A stretch of 64,000 bases of DNA, from the NCBI RefSeq assembly GCF_038024125.1, contig NZ_CP150662.1, forward strand, positions 2,187,501 through 2,251,500, read 5' to 3'. Under the pieces are notes generated by a model. That model did not search any database. It was given only the letters and a program-made list of their open reading frames with translations, and was not told the DNA's origin. Source of the DNA: Polaribacter gangjinensis (GTDB lineage: Bacteria; Bacteroidota; Bacteroidia; Flavobacteriales; Flavobacteriaceae). Both the position numbers and the translations under genes were made by a program. Positions 26,241 to 35,397 of this stretch are shown one piece after another (the first letter of the stretch is position 1; the number at the start of each line of letters is the position of its first letter).

Positions 26241-26771
26241 ATGGACAATGTTACCAAGCTTTTAATTGAAAAAAGGAATGCAGAACTTTTTTTACGTCCA
26301 CGTTTTTCTATTGATTTAGATGAAACTTCGGATGTTGTAATTCAACGTTTTTCTGATATTTTTAAAAACAAAAAAACGGATTGTAGAGGTGTTCTTGTAG
26401 ATCAGCATATTTTTATGAGTGTTCCCAAAAAAGACGAACATTTTTGGTCTCCTCAATTACATTTGGAATTTATTTCGAAAGAAAATAATACTACAGAAAT
26501 GAAGGGTTTATTTGGTCCTAAACCTCAAGTTTGGACGTTTTTTATGTTCATTCATTTTGTAGTTGGTGGATTGTTTTTAATATCGGCAACAATGCTTTAC
26601 TCTAAAATATCTTTAAAAGAACCTTTTACTTTTCCTTTAATGATGGTAATTGTTTTGCCAATTATTTGGATAATGCTCTATTTTTTGGGAACTATTGGTA
26701 AAGACACTGGCAAACCGCAAATTAAATATTTACACGATGTAATGATTCAAATTATAACCAATCAACTTTGA
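26241..26771 (+). CDS. Conserved hypothetical membrane protein
   Basis: Protein of 176 residues. The first 90 are soluble, with a beta-rich pattern (CRGVLVDQHIFMSVP, LHLEFISKE). Two membrane helices follow at about 98-120 and 128-150, and then a short tail. No catalytic motif is visible and I do not recognise a family. It lies between the divergent der and the convergent era genes, and its last ten bases overlap the end of era on the opposite strand. Length, uninterrupted frame and position support a real gene. Confidence 0.7.
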   Translation: MDNVTKLLIEKRNAELFLRPRFSIDLDETSDVVIQRFSDIFKNKKTDCRGVLVDQHIFMSVPKKDEHFWSPQLHLEFISKENNTTEMKGLFGPKPQVWTFFMFIHFVVGGLFLISATMLYSKISLKEPFTFPLMMVIVLPIIWIMLYFLGTIGKDTGKPQIKYLHDVMIQIITNQL

Positions 26772-27646
26772 TCGTATCCAAATCTTTTTAATTGATTTTT
26801 GTCATTTCGCCAATCTTTATTGACTTTTACATACAATTCAATGAAAACTTTTTTCATGAAAAAGCGTTCTAAATCTTTGCGAGCTTCAGCGCCAACTCTT
26901 TTAATTGCAGTCCCTTTATGACCGATAATGATGCCTTTTTGAGTGTCTCTTTCAACCATAATTACAGATCGAATTCTCACAATTGTTTCCTCTTCAATAA
27001 AACTTTCGGTTTCAACTTCTACTGAATATGGAATTTCTTTTTTGTAGTGCATCAATATTTTTTCGCGAATTTTTTCATTCACAAAAAAACGTTCAGGTTT
27101 ATCTGTTAATTGGTCTTTTGGATAATAAGGAGGTCCTTCTGGTAATAATTCAATGATTTTGTAAAAAACGGTATCTACATTGAATTTTTCTAACGCAGAA
27201 ATGATGTAAACAAATGAATTAGGCACTTTTTCTCGCCAATAGGCAATTTTTTCAGCAACTTCATCTTGAGAAGATTTATCAATCTTATTCAATAATAAAA
27301 TTACTGGAATTTTACTATTGATAATTTTATTGAAAAAAGCTTCGTTTTTTTGAGCAGTTTCACCCACTTCAACCATATAAATCAAAATGTCTGCGTCATC
27401 CAAGGCTGATTTAACAAAATCCATCATTGATGCTTGCAATTCGTAAGCAGGTTTTATGATTCCTGGAGTATCAGAAAAAACGATTTGATATTCTTCGTGA
27501 TTGACAATGCCTAAAATACGATGTCTTGTAGTTTGTGCTTTTGGAGTAATTATGGAGAGTTTTTCACCCACCAAAGCATTCATCAAAGTTGATTTTCCAA
27601 CATTTGGATTTCCAATAATATTTACAAAACCAGCTTTGTGCATCAT
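26762..27646 (-). CDS. era: GTPase Era
   Basis: GTPase that binds the 3' end of 16S rRNA and assists 30S subunit maturation. The protein has 294 residues: the G domain has GNPNVGKST (about 12-20), DTPG and NKID, and a C-terminal KH domain has GHKGTAIKRVG. A promoter -7 box lies so close to the two possible ATGs (27646 and 27643) that the mRNA may be nearly leaderless. It overlaps the convergent hypothetical gene by ten bases at the 3' end. Confidence 0.97.
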   Translation of the reverse strand: MMHKAGFVNIIGNPNVGKSTLMNALVGEKLSIITPKAQTTRHRILGIVNHEEYQIVFSDTPGIIKPAYELQASMMDFVKSALDDADILIYMVEVGETAQKNEAFFNKIINSKIPVILLLNKIDKSSQDEVAEKIAYWREKVPNSFVYIISALEKFNVDTVFYKIIELLPEGPPYYPKDQLTDKPERFFVNEKIREKILMHYKKEIPYSVEVETESFIEEETIVRIRSVIMVERDTQKGIIIGHKGTAIKRVGAEARKDLERFFMKKVFIELYVKVNKDWRNDKNQLKRFGYDQS

Positions 27647-27651
27647 AGTTG

Positions 27652-27659
27652 CAAAGATA
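27652..27659 (-). promoter_or_regulatory. -7 promoter box for era
   Basis: The minus strand reads TATCTTTG followed by C, only five bases before the first era ATG. A start site about six bases downstream of the box would fall at or inside the start codons. Confidence 0.55.
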
Positions 27660-27751
27660 GGTAGTTTTAAAATGCGAATGAACGATAAATTGCAATGATT
27701 TTTTTTTGAATTTAGGATGGATTAAAAATCAGTAAGATTCCTCAATTTTTG

Positions 27752-27759
27752 TAAGTTTG
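27752..27759 (+). promoter_or_regulatory. -7 promoter box for the MFS transporter gene
   Basis: TAAGTTTG (followed by C) matches the consensus and lies 24 bases before the ATG at 27784. The in-frame TTG at 27757 falls inside this box and so is unlikely to be the start. Confidence 0.55.
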
Positions 27760-27783
27760 CACGCGATAATTGTTCCCATCACT

Positions 27784-28920
27784 ATGGATGTAAAAGTTAC
27801 ACAAAGAATTGCACTCAGCAGCTTTTTTTTCTTATCAGGATTAACATTTGCTACTTGGGCTTCCCGAATTCCGACAATCAAATCATTTTTTCAATTGAAT
27901 GAGGCTGAATTGGGTTCTTTGCTTTTAGCCATGCCAATAAGTTCGTTAGTTGGTGTGCCAATTTCAGGATGGTTAGTGGCAAAATTTGATAGTAGAAAAC
28001 CACTATTAATATCTTTTTTGTTATTTAATATTTCTTTGATTTTTATTGGATTTGCAACTTCTATAATGTCATTGCTTGTAGGAATTTCAATGTTTGCGTT
28101 TTTTATGCGAATTTTAAATATATCTATCAATACACAATCCATTGTCTTGCAAAAAAGTTATCAAAAACCCATTGTAGGCTCATTTCATGGATTGTGGAGT
28201 TTGGGTGGTTTGGTCGGTGTTGCTTTTTCTACATTGATGGTGAAATTTGATGTTTCAATGGGAAATCATTTGACAGGAATATCAATTTTTACAAGTGTAC
28301 TCATTGTGATTTCCTATTTTTATACATTGAAAAATGACAGATCTCCCTCAGGAAATAAATTAATTTTAGGAAAGCCAGATCCTTTTATTTTGACCTTAGG
28401 ATTGATCATTTTTTTAGCAGCCATTTGTGAAGGAGGTATGTTTGATTGGAGTGGTGTTTATTTTAAAGAAGTTATAAATGAAGAAGTTTTTACGCTAGGA
28501 TACTTATCATTTATGGCATGTATGGCACTTTCAAGATTTTTTTCAGATAAATTGATTTTGCATTTTGGCGCAAAAAAAACCTATGTTTTTAGTGCTGTAA
28601 CTATAAAAATTGGCATATTAACAGCAATTTTATTTCCAACATTTTGGACAGCTTTGCTCGGATTTTGTCTAGTTGGATTTGGAACGGCTGCTATTTTTCC
28701 GATGACATTTGCTTTGGCAGGGACATCCAAAAAATATTCGCCAGGAATGGCAATTTCTATCATTTCTACGTATGGAATTGTTGGAATGTTTGTTGGACCT
28801 CCATTAATTGGGTATTTAGCGCATGCTTTTGGTTTGCAAAAAGCATTTTTTGTCTTTGTTATTGCGGGCTTTTTATTGATTCCTATTTCGCGTTTGTTTT
28901 TCAAGCATCAAACACAATAA
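27784..28920 (+). CDS. MFS transporter
   Basis: Major facilitator superfamily permease of 378 residues with about 12 membrane helices. The first helix begins near IALSSFFFLSGLTFATW; the loop between helices 2 and 3 has a relaxed MFS motif (GWLVAKFDSRKPL). It resembles the YbjJ/FucP-like branch of small MFS proteins without large loops. The substrate cannot be read from the sequence. The start at 27784 was preferred because the upstream TTG lies in the promoter. The gene stands alone, ahead of the initiator tRNA. Confidence 0.85.
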   Translation: MDVKVTQRIALSSFFFLSGLTFATWASRIPTIKSFFQLNEAELGSLLLAMPISSLVGVPISGWLVAKFDSRKPLLISFLLFNISLIFIGFATSIMSLLVGISMFAFFMRILNISINTQSIVLQKSYQKPIVGSFHGLWSLGGLVGVAFSTLMVKFDVSMGNHLTGISIFTSVLIVISYFYTLKNDRSPSGNKLILGKPDPFILTLGLIIFLAAICEGGMFDWSGVYFKEVINEEVFTLGYLSFMACMALSRFFSDKLILHFGAKKTYVFSAVTIKIGILTAILFPTFWTALLGFCLVGFGTAAIFPMTFALAGTSKKYSPGMAISIISTYGIVGMFVGPPLIGYLAHAFGLQKAFFVFVIAGFLLIPISRLFFKHQTQ

Positions 28921-28951
28921 AATTTTTACACTAAAAAATTACAAATAAAGT

Positions 28952-28983
28952 TTGGAGTTTAGTTGTGATGTGTTGTATCTTTG
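28952..28983 (+). promoter_or_regulatory. Promoter of the initiator tRNA gene
   Basis: A -33 TTG at 28952-28954 and a -7 TATCTTTG at 28976-28983 are separated by 21 bases, a good two-part Bacteroidota promoter. The tRNA begins ten bases after the -7 box. Confidence 0.7.
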
Positions 28984-28993
28984 CAATCCAGAT

Positions 28994-29066
<73 letters not shown>

Positions 29067-29073
29067 CTAGGCT

Positions 29074-29107
29074 AAAAGACAAACTTAATTAAAGTTTGTC
29101 TTTTTTT
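29074..29107 (+). terminator. Terminator after tRNA-fMet
   Basis: A 13-base stem (29074-29086 with 29092-29104) has a five-base loop and runs into a T tract, 7 bases after the tRNA. Confidence 0.85.
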
Positions 29108-29410
29108 GTTTTACTGATTATTTGTTTTATTATTGAAAAGGTATTCACTGAAATCATCAAAATATTGGGGTATTTTCCATTAATAGAATTAAAATACAGA
29201 CTTATATAAGTCTGTATTTTTTAATTTATACTGAAGTTCTTTTTTCAAGTTCAAAAAAGATTTTTAATAGAATTTTTTAACCTTTTTCAATTAGGGTAAA
29301 TTATTACAATCACGAAAGATTAATTATCGAAAAAGCGGAATCTCAAATTTTTGAAATTCCGCTTTTTTAATAAACACTTTAAATTATTTTTTATTTAAAT
29401 AGCTTTTTAA
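29108..29410. other. Intergenic stretch with two hairpins, no gene seen
   Basis: About 300 bases without a convincing reading frame. A perfect 13-base stem with an ATAT loop lies at 29191-29220, flanked by T on the plus side. A second stem, 29330-29341 with 29356-29367, has T-runs on both sides and probably ends the minus-strand operon that finishes at 29411. Confidence 0.6.
29330..29368 (-). terminator. Terminator of the beta-helix/small-protein operon
   Basis: A 12-base stem (29330-29341 with 29356-29367) has a 14-base interior that can pair further. On the minus strand it is followed by a run of five T. It lies about 40 bases past the stop of the 55-residue gene. Confidence 0.7.
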
Positions 29411-29578
29411 TTAAAATCCTTGTCCTGGTTCAGCAGGACTTTGAGCCTGCGCTTTTTTAGGATTTAAAATCAAATAGGTACCTAAAGCTGTTAATGCAGC
29501 ATATTTACCGTAAGTTCCTATTTTTTTGATAGCTTCTTTTCTTGTGATTTCTTCTGAGTTTTTATCTTGATTTTTCAT
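29411..29578 (-). CDS. 55-residue exported small protein with PGQGF tail
   Basis: A short but convincing gene. The N-terminus is polar and charged (residues 1-20, ending EAIKKI), followed by a hydrophobic stretch (about 26-38, YAALTALGTYLIL) and an AQAQS motif that could be a signal peptidase site. The mature remainder would be only about ten residues, ending SPAEPGQGF. It lies 28 bases after the 890-residue T9SS protein on the same strand and is followed by a terminator, so it is the last gene of that operon. Function is unknown. It could be a membrane-tethered micropeptide, or an exported peptide released from its leader (inference). Confidence 0.7.
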   Translation of the reverse strand: MKNQDKNSEEITRKEAIKKIGTYGKYAALTALGTYLILNPKKAQAQSPAEPGQGF

Positions 29579-29606
29579 GATGTCTTCTTTTTTAAAATGG
29601 GATTAA

Positions 29607-32279
29607 TTATTCTAAAACGATTTTTTTGTTCAATTTGCCAGCAGCAGTTTCTACTTGAACAATGTACATTCCTGTTGACAATTTTGGCAATGAAATCTCT
29701 TTCATTCCAGTTGAACTAAAAGAAGTTTGCATCACTTGTTTTCCTAAAATGCTGTACATTTTTACATTCGCATTTCCTGAAGGCAATCCAACTACTCTCA
29801 AGGTATTGTTGTTGATGGCATAGATGCTTGTGTTTTGTAAAACAACCTCATCAGTGCTCAATACACCTGATGCTTTTGTGTGTAAAAAGAAACGTCCTGT
29901 TCCATTTAAAGCATCGTTCAAAGTTACTTTGTATGATGAATTTGCTTCGTCTAAACGAGTAATGGTATTTGTTGCTCTATCTTCTAAGAATACTTTTAAA
30001 CCTTCAGGCAAATTTGTGATAGTTGCTTCAATAGTGATTTGTTTTCCTGCAATTGCATTAATTCCAATTGGAATTATTGTATTTTCTAAATCAGTTTTTG
30101 GTACAGATTGAACTTGTAAATCTACCCCAACTTCTGTTGAAGCCAAATGACTGTAGATTGCGAAAGGATTTTGAACTCCTTTGAATAGTGCTCCATCAAA
30201 ACCGTTATCAAAACCTTTGGTTGCTCCATCAACATAATACAATCGCGCTTTTCTGATATCATTCCCAGAAGATAGTTGCAATAATATTGAAGTTTTTTCT
30301 TCTGATTTTGAGAAAGTATCTGCTTCATGACTTTGGAAAGCTTCATTTATTGATAAGGTACCAGCAGCTCCATCTGATTTTACAAAAAACCCTTGTGTTG
30401 GTGCAATTTTAAATGCTTCAGTAGAAACCTTTGTATCATAAACACCTGTTGATTGATCCCAAACCCAAATTGTTTTTGATGCTAATGATTCAGAATTTGA
30501 AGTTAAATCAAGCATCGTTTCACTATTTATAAAAGAAGGGTAAGGATTTGAAACCAAATTGAATCCGTTTCCTGTTGTTGTTAAAGTTATTGGAGTTAAA
30601 TCATTTGTCAACATACTTCCTGAAAATGAAATATTTTCAGCAGTCATTTTTTTCACTGAATATCCAATTCCAGATGTTAAAACATTTGCACTTGGTGTGC
30701 CAGTGTAATAAGTCCAATTATCATTTAACGTATTGTACGATGCAAAACCTCTATTACTTCCTGTTCCATAAGCAAAATTAGCATCTGAAATAAAATCATC
30801 TTCATCTTGGTTTGTTACTGGCGAACCAATTAAATACCAATTGGTAGTAGCAAGATTTCTGTTATAAACTAAATTTCCAGCATAAGTTGAAGTTGTTATA
30901 AAAGAAGTCCCTGAATCCATTACAATATTACTAACATCAATAGTTGCTGCAGTTGGCATGAATGCAGAAGATTTAATGTGAACTAAACCACCACTAACAG
31001 GATTACCATCAGACCAATTGTTTGCGTCTGTAAAGTCATTGTTTGTTCCATTCCAAATATTGTAATATTCAAATGCCCCTGCATCTGGAGTAGCATCTCT
31101 TAAAAATCCTCTTTGATCTATGTTTGAAATTGAAATTGGTAAAGATACTGAACAGTAATTTTTGAAAGCAATGTCTTTATCCATAGTTAACACTTGTGTT
31201 TTACCACCATTATCAATTAACCCTCCAGAAATACCTGCTTGAGTTGCAGTTTGGCCAGTTAAATTATTATTACCACTATCAGTAATAATTGCTGGTACAA
31301 CACCTTCTAATCCTCCAAAAATTGTATTAATTGAGTTTGAAATTGTAACATTAGCGAGATTTAATGACTTTCTTGTTATATCACCTGTGTTTACAATAAT
31401 TGAATTATATATACTAAACAAAGTTGGGTTTGTACCTGCAAATTGTAAACCCGATTTAGTTAATGCAGCATGAGAATTATTGTAAGTTGTAACATGAATA
31501 AAACTTAAAGTAACACCACCACCAGTTGGTGAGGTTGTATATATTGCTCCACCTCCCAAACCACTTGATGCGCTGGTTGTAATATTATTTGAAATTGTGC
31601 TATTTTCAATTATTACATCTATTTTATATGATGCAGAATTATTTCCATTTATCCACATTCCACCACCATTTCTTCCAGTATTTGCATTTATAAGTGATTG
31701 TTTAATATTTACATTGCAATTGATTGCAGCAGCAGTATTTGGAGATGCCATAATTCCTCCACCTTCAAGGGTAGCAGTGTTATTGCTGATCGTACAATCT
31801 GTGATATTTACGTTTGACCCATCAAATGATAATCCACCACCATTTCTAGCTGTCTTGTTATTATTGATAATTAAATTATTTAGTGTAATTAATCCAGTTA
31901 CTTTATCCCCAAAAATTCCACCACCATTATTTGAGGAATCAGCATTTCCATGTCTAATGCCTAAATTTTCTATTGTTATATTATAACTACCAGATGATAA
32001 AGTAACAACTCTAGTTGTTGCAGTATTGGGTGCTGCATTCGCTTGTATAATATCCGTTAAAGGATTTGAGCCTTTTAGTGTAATACTCTTTGCAATAGTA
32101 ATAGATTCTGTATGAATTCCTGAGATTAAAATGACATCTCCATCATTTGAAGCTGAAATTGCATCTGCAATTGTTGCATATGGATTTCCTCCATAAGGGT
32201 TTCCTGCAATATTTACTGTCTGTGAAAAAAGAAATCCTTGTGTAAGGAAAAAAATTAGTAATGTAAGCTTTAGTTTCAT
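29607..32279 (-). CDS. T9SS-exported parallel beta-helix protein (890 aa)
   Basis: Signal peptide (ending GFLFSQ), then a right-handed parallel beta-helix (about residues 25-400) built of repeated IENS/ITNC-type turns such as NNLIINNNKTARNGGGL and CTISNNTATLEGGGI. The middle region (about 420-680) is sandwich-like, with W and GNP-rich strands (YNIWNGTNNDF). Residues about 815-890 are a T9SS type A sorting domain ending KKIVLE. It is expected on the cell surface or in the medium as an adhesin or polysaccharide-binding protein; no catalytic motif is visible. The helix is clearly paralogous to the next gene upstream (both contain GIHTE.I.I.KSITL.G and TDIIQA). Confidence 0.82.
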   Translation of the reverse strand: MKLKLTLLIFFLTQGFLFSQTVNIAGNPYGGNPYATIADAISASNDGDVILISGIHTESITIAKSITLKGSNPLTDIIQANAAPNTATTRVVTLSSGSYNITIENLGIRHGNADSSNNGGGIFGDKVTGLITLNNLIINNNKTARNGGGLSFDGSNVNITDCTISNNTATLEGGGIMASPNTAAAINCNVNIKQSLINANTGRNGGGMWINGNNSASYKIDVIIENSTISNNITTSASSGLGGGAIYTTSPTGGGVTLSFIHVTTYNNSHAALTKSGLQFAGTNPTLFSIYNSIIVNTGDITRKSLNLANVTISNSINTIFGGLEGVVPAIITDSGNNNLTGQTATQAGISGGLIDNGGKTQVLTMDKDIAFKNYCSVSLPISISNIDQRGFLRDATPDAGAFEYYNIWNGTNNDFTDANNWSDGNPVSGGLVHIKSSAFMPTAATIDVSNIVMDSGTSFITTSTYAGNLVYNRNLATTNWYLIGSPVTNQDEDDFISDANFAYGTGSNRGFASYNTLNDNWTYYTGTPSANVLTSGIGYSVKKMTAENISFSGSMLTNDLTPITLTTTGNGFNLVSNPYPSFINSETMLDLTSNSESLASKTIWVWDQSTGVYDTKVSTEAFKIAPTQGFFVKSDGAAGTLSINEAFQSHEADTFSKSEEKTSILLQLSSGNDIRKARLYYVDGATKGFDNGFDGALFKGVQNPFAIYSHLASTEVGVDLQVQSVPKTDLENTIIPIGINAIAGKQITIEATITNLPEGLKVFLEDRATNTITRLDEANSSYKVTLNDALNGTGRFFLHTKASGVLSTDEVVLQNTSIYAINNNTLRVVGLPSGNANVKMYSILGKQVMQTSFSSTGMKEISLPKLSTGMYIVQVETAAGKLNKKIVLE

Positions 32280-32355
32280 AAGTAATGATTTTAGTTAATT
32301 TTTGATTTTGAAATAGTAAAACACTAATACATAAAGTGAACTTGTTATGTTTTAC

Positions 32356-33867
32356 TTATTCAATTATAATTTTTTTAGTTAAAGAACTGACATCGTTTTT
32401 AATGGTAAGCATGTAAATTCCTTTTGAAAGTCCTTCTAATTGTAAGGTATTTGAGTTTTTAACAGATTTTATTTTTTTACCTAAAATTGAGAACAATTCA
32501 AGTGATTGTAAATTAGAAACTCCTTTCACCGAAACCACATTTTTTGCTGGATTAGGATATACAACCATATTAACAAAGTCATTTTTTATAGTACTTAAAA
32601 CTCCCCCAACTTCAAAAGCTCCAGCATCTGGTGTGCCTTCTCTAGTTGCACCTCTTTGGTCTACATTTGGTAATGAAAAAGGCACTGTTGCTGTACAAAA
32701 ATCATCTCCACTACTTCCTTCTGTTATGGCTAGTACTTGAGTTTTTCCTCCCTCGCTTGTTAAAGCACCTGTTAAACCAGCATAGGTTGCTTCTTTACCA
32801 GTTATGTTATTATTTGCCGCATCTGAGATTACAGTTGGAATTGCTCCGTCAATTCCACCAATAATTGAATTTTTAACATCTGTAGTATTTGTATTACTAA
32901 AATTTAAAAATACTTTTCTTGTTAAATCATCAGCAGCAACAATGATTGAATTGTATGCGCTAAAATTGGTTTTTGATCCAGCAGGATCTGCTGTAAAGTT
33001 TATTCCAGATTTTATTAAGGCAACATGAGTGTTATTATAAACAGTTGTATGTACCAAACTTAAAGTAACATTTCCGGTATTATTACTATCTCCTGTCCAA
33101 GTTGAACCTTTCGACCAAATTGCTCCACCACCAGTTGCACTTGATGCGCTTGTTGCATTATTATTCGATATTGTACTGTTTTCAATAGAAATATTAATTT
33201 TATAAGCGTCACCAAAAGTTTTATTTCCATTTATATAGATACCTCCACCATTTCTACCGTTATTACTATCGATTAAAGATTGTTTTATGTTTATGGCACT
33301 ATCAATTCCGTTTCCACCGTTATTGTTTGGTGCTGCAATAATTGCCCCTCCATCAAAAGTAGCCGTGTTATTTTGGAAAGTACAATTGGTAATGTTAACA
33401 TTTGATCCTGCTATTCCTAGTGCTCCACCATTTGTTGTCGTGTAATTATTTTTGAAGATAAGGTTGTTAAGTGTTAAAAGTCCCATTATTTTATCAGCAT
33501 TGATTCCTCCACCATTTGCGTTAAAGTTTCCATGTCTGATTCCTAAATTCTCGATTGTTATGGTTAAAATATCTGTATTTACTGTAGGAGCTAGCGAAAT
33601 TACTCTTGCGCCAGAACCATCTTTTATTTCAGTTGCAGCTGCCTGAATAATATCAGTTGTTGGGTCTGTTCCTCTTAGTGTGATACTTTTAGAAATGGAA
33701 ATAGGCTCTGTATGAATACCTGTAATTTCAATAATATCTCCATCAGCTGCAGCTGTAATCGCTTCAGTAATTGTTCCGTATGTAGTTGCACCAATTTTAA
33801 CTGTTTGTGCATTGATGTTTAAAATGCTAATAAAAGCAAATAATAATAGAGTAATTTTTAGTTTCAT
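32356..33867 (-). CDS. T9SS-exported parallel beta-helix protein (503 aa)
   Basis: A shorter paralogue of the 890-residue neighbour. The signal peptide ends INAQ, the beta-helix covers about residues 22-415 with repeated GGGI/NNTAT turns, and a T9SS type A domain (YPNPAKNVVSVKG) occupies the last 75 residues. It lacks the sandwich region present in the larger protein. The start is two bases after the stop of the 110-residue gene, so the two are co-transcribed. A 9-base stem (32315-32323 with 32348-32356) sits in the 76-base gap to the next gene and might reduce read-through. Function is unknown. Confidence 0.82.
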   Translation of the reverse strand: MKLKITLLLFAFISILNINAQTVKIGATTYGTITEAITAAADGDIIEITGIHTEPISISKSITLRGTDPTTDIIQAAATEIKDGSGARVISLAPTVNTDILTITIENLGIRHGNFNANGGGINADKIMGLLTLNNLIFKNNYTTTNGGALGIAGSNVNITNCTFQNNTATFDGGAIIAAPNNNGGNGIDSAINIKQSLIDSNNGRNGGGIYINGNKTFGDAYKINISIENSTISNNNATSASSATGGGAIWSKGSTWTGDSNNTGNVTLSLVHTTVYNNTHVALIKSGINFTADPAGSKTNFSAYNSIIVAADDLTRKVFLNFSNTNTTDVKNSIIGGIDGAIPTVISDAANNNITGKEATYAGLTGALTSEGGKTQVLAITEGSSGDDFCTATVPFSLPNVDQRGATREGTPDAGAFEVGGVLSTIKNDFVNMVVYPNPAKNVVSVKGVSNLQSLELFSILGKKIKSVKNSNTLQLEGLSKGIYMLTIKNDVSSLTKKIIIE

Positions 33868-33869
33868 AA

Positions 33870-34202
33870 TTAGTTGTTTTTATTGGTTCTAAATTCGTTC
33901 CATTGTTTCATTTTTTCTTTTCCTAATAAATTTTTCATCTCATTGAAAACTTTATTGCCTAATTCTTTTAATTTTTCTTTTCTCGTTTCTTCATCATCTT
34001 CAAATTCTTTTTTGATTGATTCGCTGTCTTTAAATCGTGCCAATTGAATTTTATAGACGCTATCAGATTCTTCTTTTGTTAACGATAAAGCTTCAGTAAT
34101 TCTGTCTGTAAATTTCTTTGCTTGTTTCTCAGGATTTTGTGCATTCACTTGTGTAAAAGCAGCTAAAAAAATGAGTAAAAAGAGTGTTTTTAGTGTTTTC
34201 AT
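33870..34202 (-). CDS. Small periplasmic LTxxQ/Spy-like helical protein
   Basis: 110 residues with a signal peptide ending QVNAQ. The mature part is highly charged and helical, with a motif (LSLTKEESDSVYKIQLARF) recalling the LTxxQ repeats of Spy/CpxP periplasmic proteins. It is the first gene of the operon with the two T9SS beta-helix proteins, which suggests a chaperone or accessory role for them in the periplasm (inference). The family match is weak. There are no cysteines or metal-binding residues of note. Confidence 0.6.
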   Translation of the reverse strand: MKTLKTLFLLIFLAAFTQVNAQNPEKQAKKFTDRITEALSLTKEESDSVYKIQLARFKDSESIKKEFEDDEETRKEKLKELGNKVFNEMKNLLGKEKMKQWNEFRTNKNN

Positions 34203-34525
34203 TTTTATTGTATTTGTTAAGTAGTTAAAAAAGTAAATTTTAATTCGCTAACAATAGTAAATCAATAAAATTCGAAATGAGTTTAGATATGATTCAGAAA
34301 GGTTTAAAAACTAACCAGGCTAAAAAATAAGGTGTATTTCCTAGTATTTTTAATTGATTTATGGGATATTTTAAATAAAATTACTCTATTGTAATTTTAT
34401 TTTTTTGGAAAATGGATTGACTAAGTTTTTTAAATTTTAAAAGTAGTTGATTGATACGTTTTCAAGAAGAAATCGGATTTTTCCTTAATAAAATGAAAAA
34501 AGATTAATCTTTTTTAAAATTGATT
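34203..34525. other. Intergenic region at the PUL boundary, no gene seen
   Basis: 323 bases with no supported gene. It holds a 12-base stem (34373-34384 with 34391-34402, loop TCTATT) followed by a run of seven T on the plus strand. This may end the PUL operon that stops at 34526, though the T-run suits the plus strand better. No convincing promoter for the beta-helix operon was found. Confidence 0.5.
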
Positions 34526-35368
34526 TTATTCAACTTCAATTTTTGGTTTTTCTTCTAGATATCCTAAAGATTTTAAAAAAGCATCCGCTTTTAAGAGTGT
34601 GCTTTTATAGTTATCAAACTTATTGTAATTAAAAAAGCCGTGTGTTTTTCCTTCGTATAAATGCACTTCGCAGTTGCTACCAGCTTTATTCATCAATTTT
34701 TGATATTTTTTTACTGTTTCAACTGGAATTAATGCATCTTTTGTTCCTAAAAATATGATAGTAGGAGGTGTTCTTTTTTTGATGTTATGAATGGGCGAAA
34801 AGTTTTTGTAATCATCCTTTACGCGATCAAAACCCACACCTCCTGGACCATTATCAATAGCTGGATTGAAGAGGATTAAAGCATTTGGTTTACAGCTAAT
34901 AAACGTATTGTCAGAGGTTTCGTTATAGCCATCAATTAAAGCAGTTGCAGCTGCTAATTGCCCTCCTGCAGAACCACCTGAAGCTACAATTTTTTCAGAA
35001 TCTATATGATAATTTTTTGCATTTTCCCTAATAAATCTTATGGCTGATTTGGCATCTTTCAACGATTCAAAGGGAGTTGTTTGATGTTTTTTTTTAACTC
35101 TGTAATCAACTAAAAAACAAACCAAACCTCTTTGAGCAAAATATTTGGCATGGGGTTCAAATTGTTTTACTGAGCCTTCATTCCAACCTCCACCAAAAAA
35201 GAAAACGATGGCTGGATGTTTTTTTGATGTATCAATATTCTCTGGAGAATAAATAAACATACTCAAAGCAATAGAGTCAATTTGTTTGTACACTACTTTT
35301 TCTTGTGAAAAAAGCGATGAACACATAAAAAAAACAATCAATACAAATTTTAAATGCCACTTTTTCAT
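34526..35368 (-). CDS. Exported alpha/beta-hydrolase, probable carbohydrate esterase
   Basis: Esterase/lipase of 280 residues with a signal peptide (ending SLFSQ), so probably periplasmic. The catalytic triad is Ser133 in GGSAGG, Asp211 in GTKDALIP and His243 in KTHGFF. The oxyanion segment is FFFGGGWNEG at about 57-66, with GGG in place of the usual HGGG. It resembles the BD-FAE-like esterases that remove acetyl or feruloyl groups from polysaccharides. It is the last gene of the susCD operon, so deacetylation of the PUL substrate is a reasonable guess. A long palindrome separates it from the GH116 gene. Confidence 0.8.
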   Translation of the reverse strand: MKKWHLKFVLIVFFMCSSLFSQEKVVYKQIDSIALSMFIYSPENIDTSKKHPAIVFFFGGGWNEGSVKQFEPHAKYFAQRGLVCFLVDYRVKKKHQTTPFESLKDAKSAIRFIRENAKNYHIDSEKIVASGGSAGGQLAAATALIDGYNETSDNTFISCKPNALILFNPAIDNGPGGVGFDRVKDDYKNFSPIHNIKKRTPPTIIFLGTKDALIPVETVKKYQKLMNKAGSNCEVHLYEGKTHGFFNYNKFDNYKSTLLKADAFLKSLGYLEEKPKIEVE

Positions 35369-35397
35369 TTTTGAATTCTTTGATGAATTTTCATTTG

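Noticed and set aside
27757..27783. Upstream TTG start of the MFS gene
   Set aside because: The TTG lies inside the TAAGTTTG promoter box, so it would not be transcribed in full; the ATG at 27784 is better.
31597..31986. Plus-strand frame of 129 codons opposite the 890-residue beta-helix gene
   Set aside because: Its Pro/Ile-rich repeats are the complement of the Asn/Gly-rich beta-helix turns, not a separate protein.
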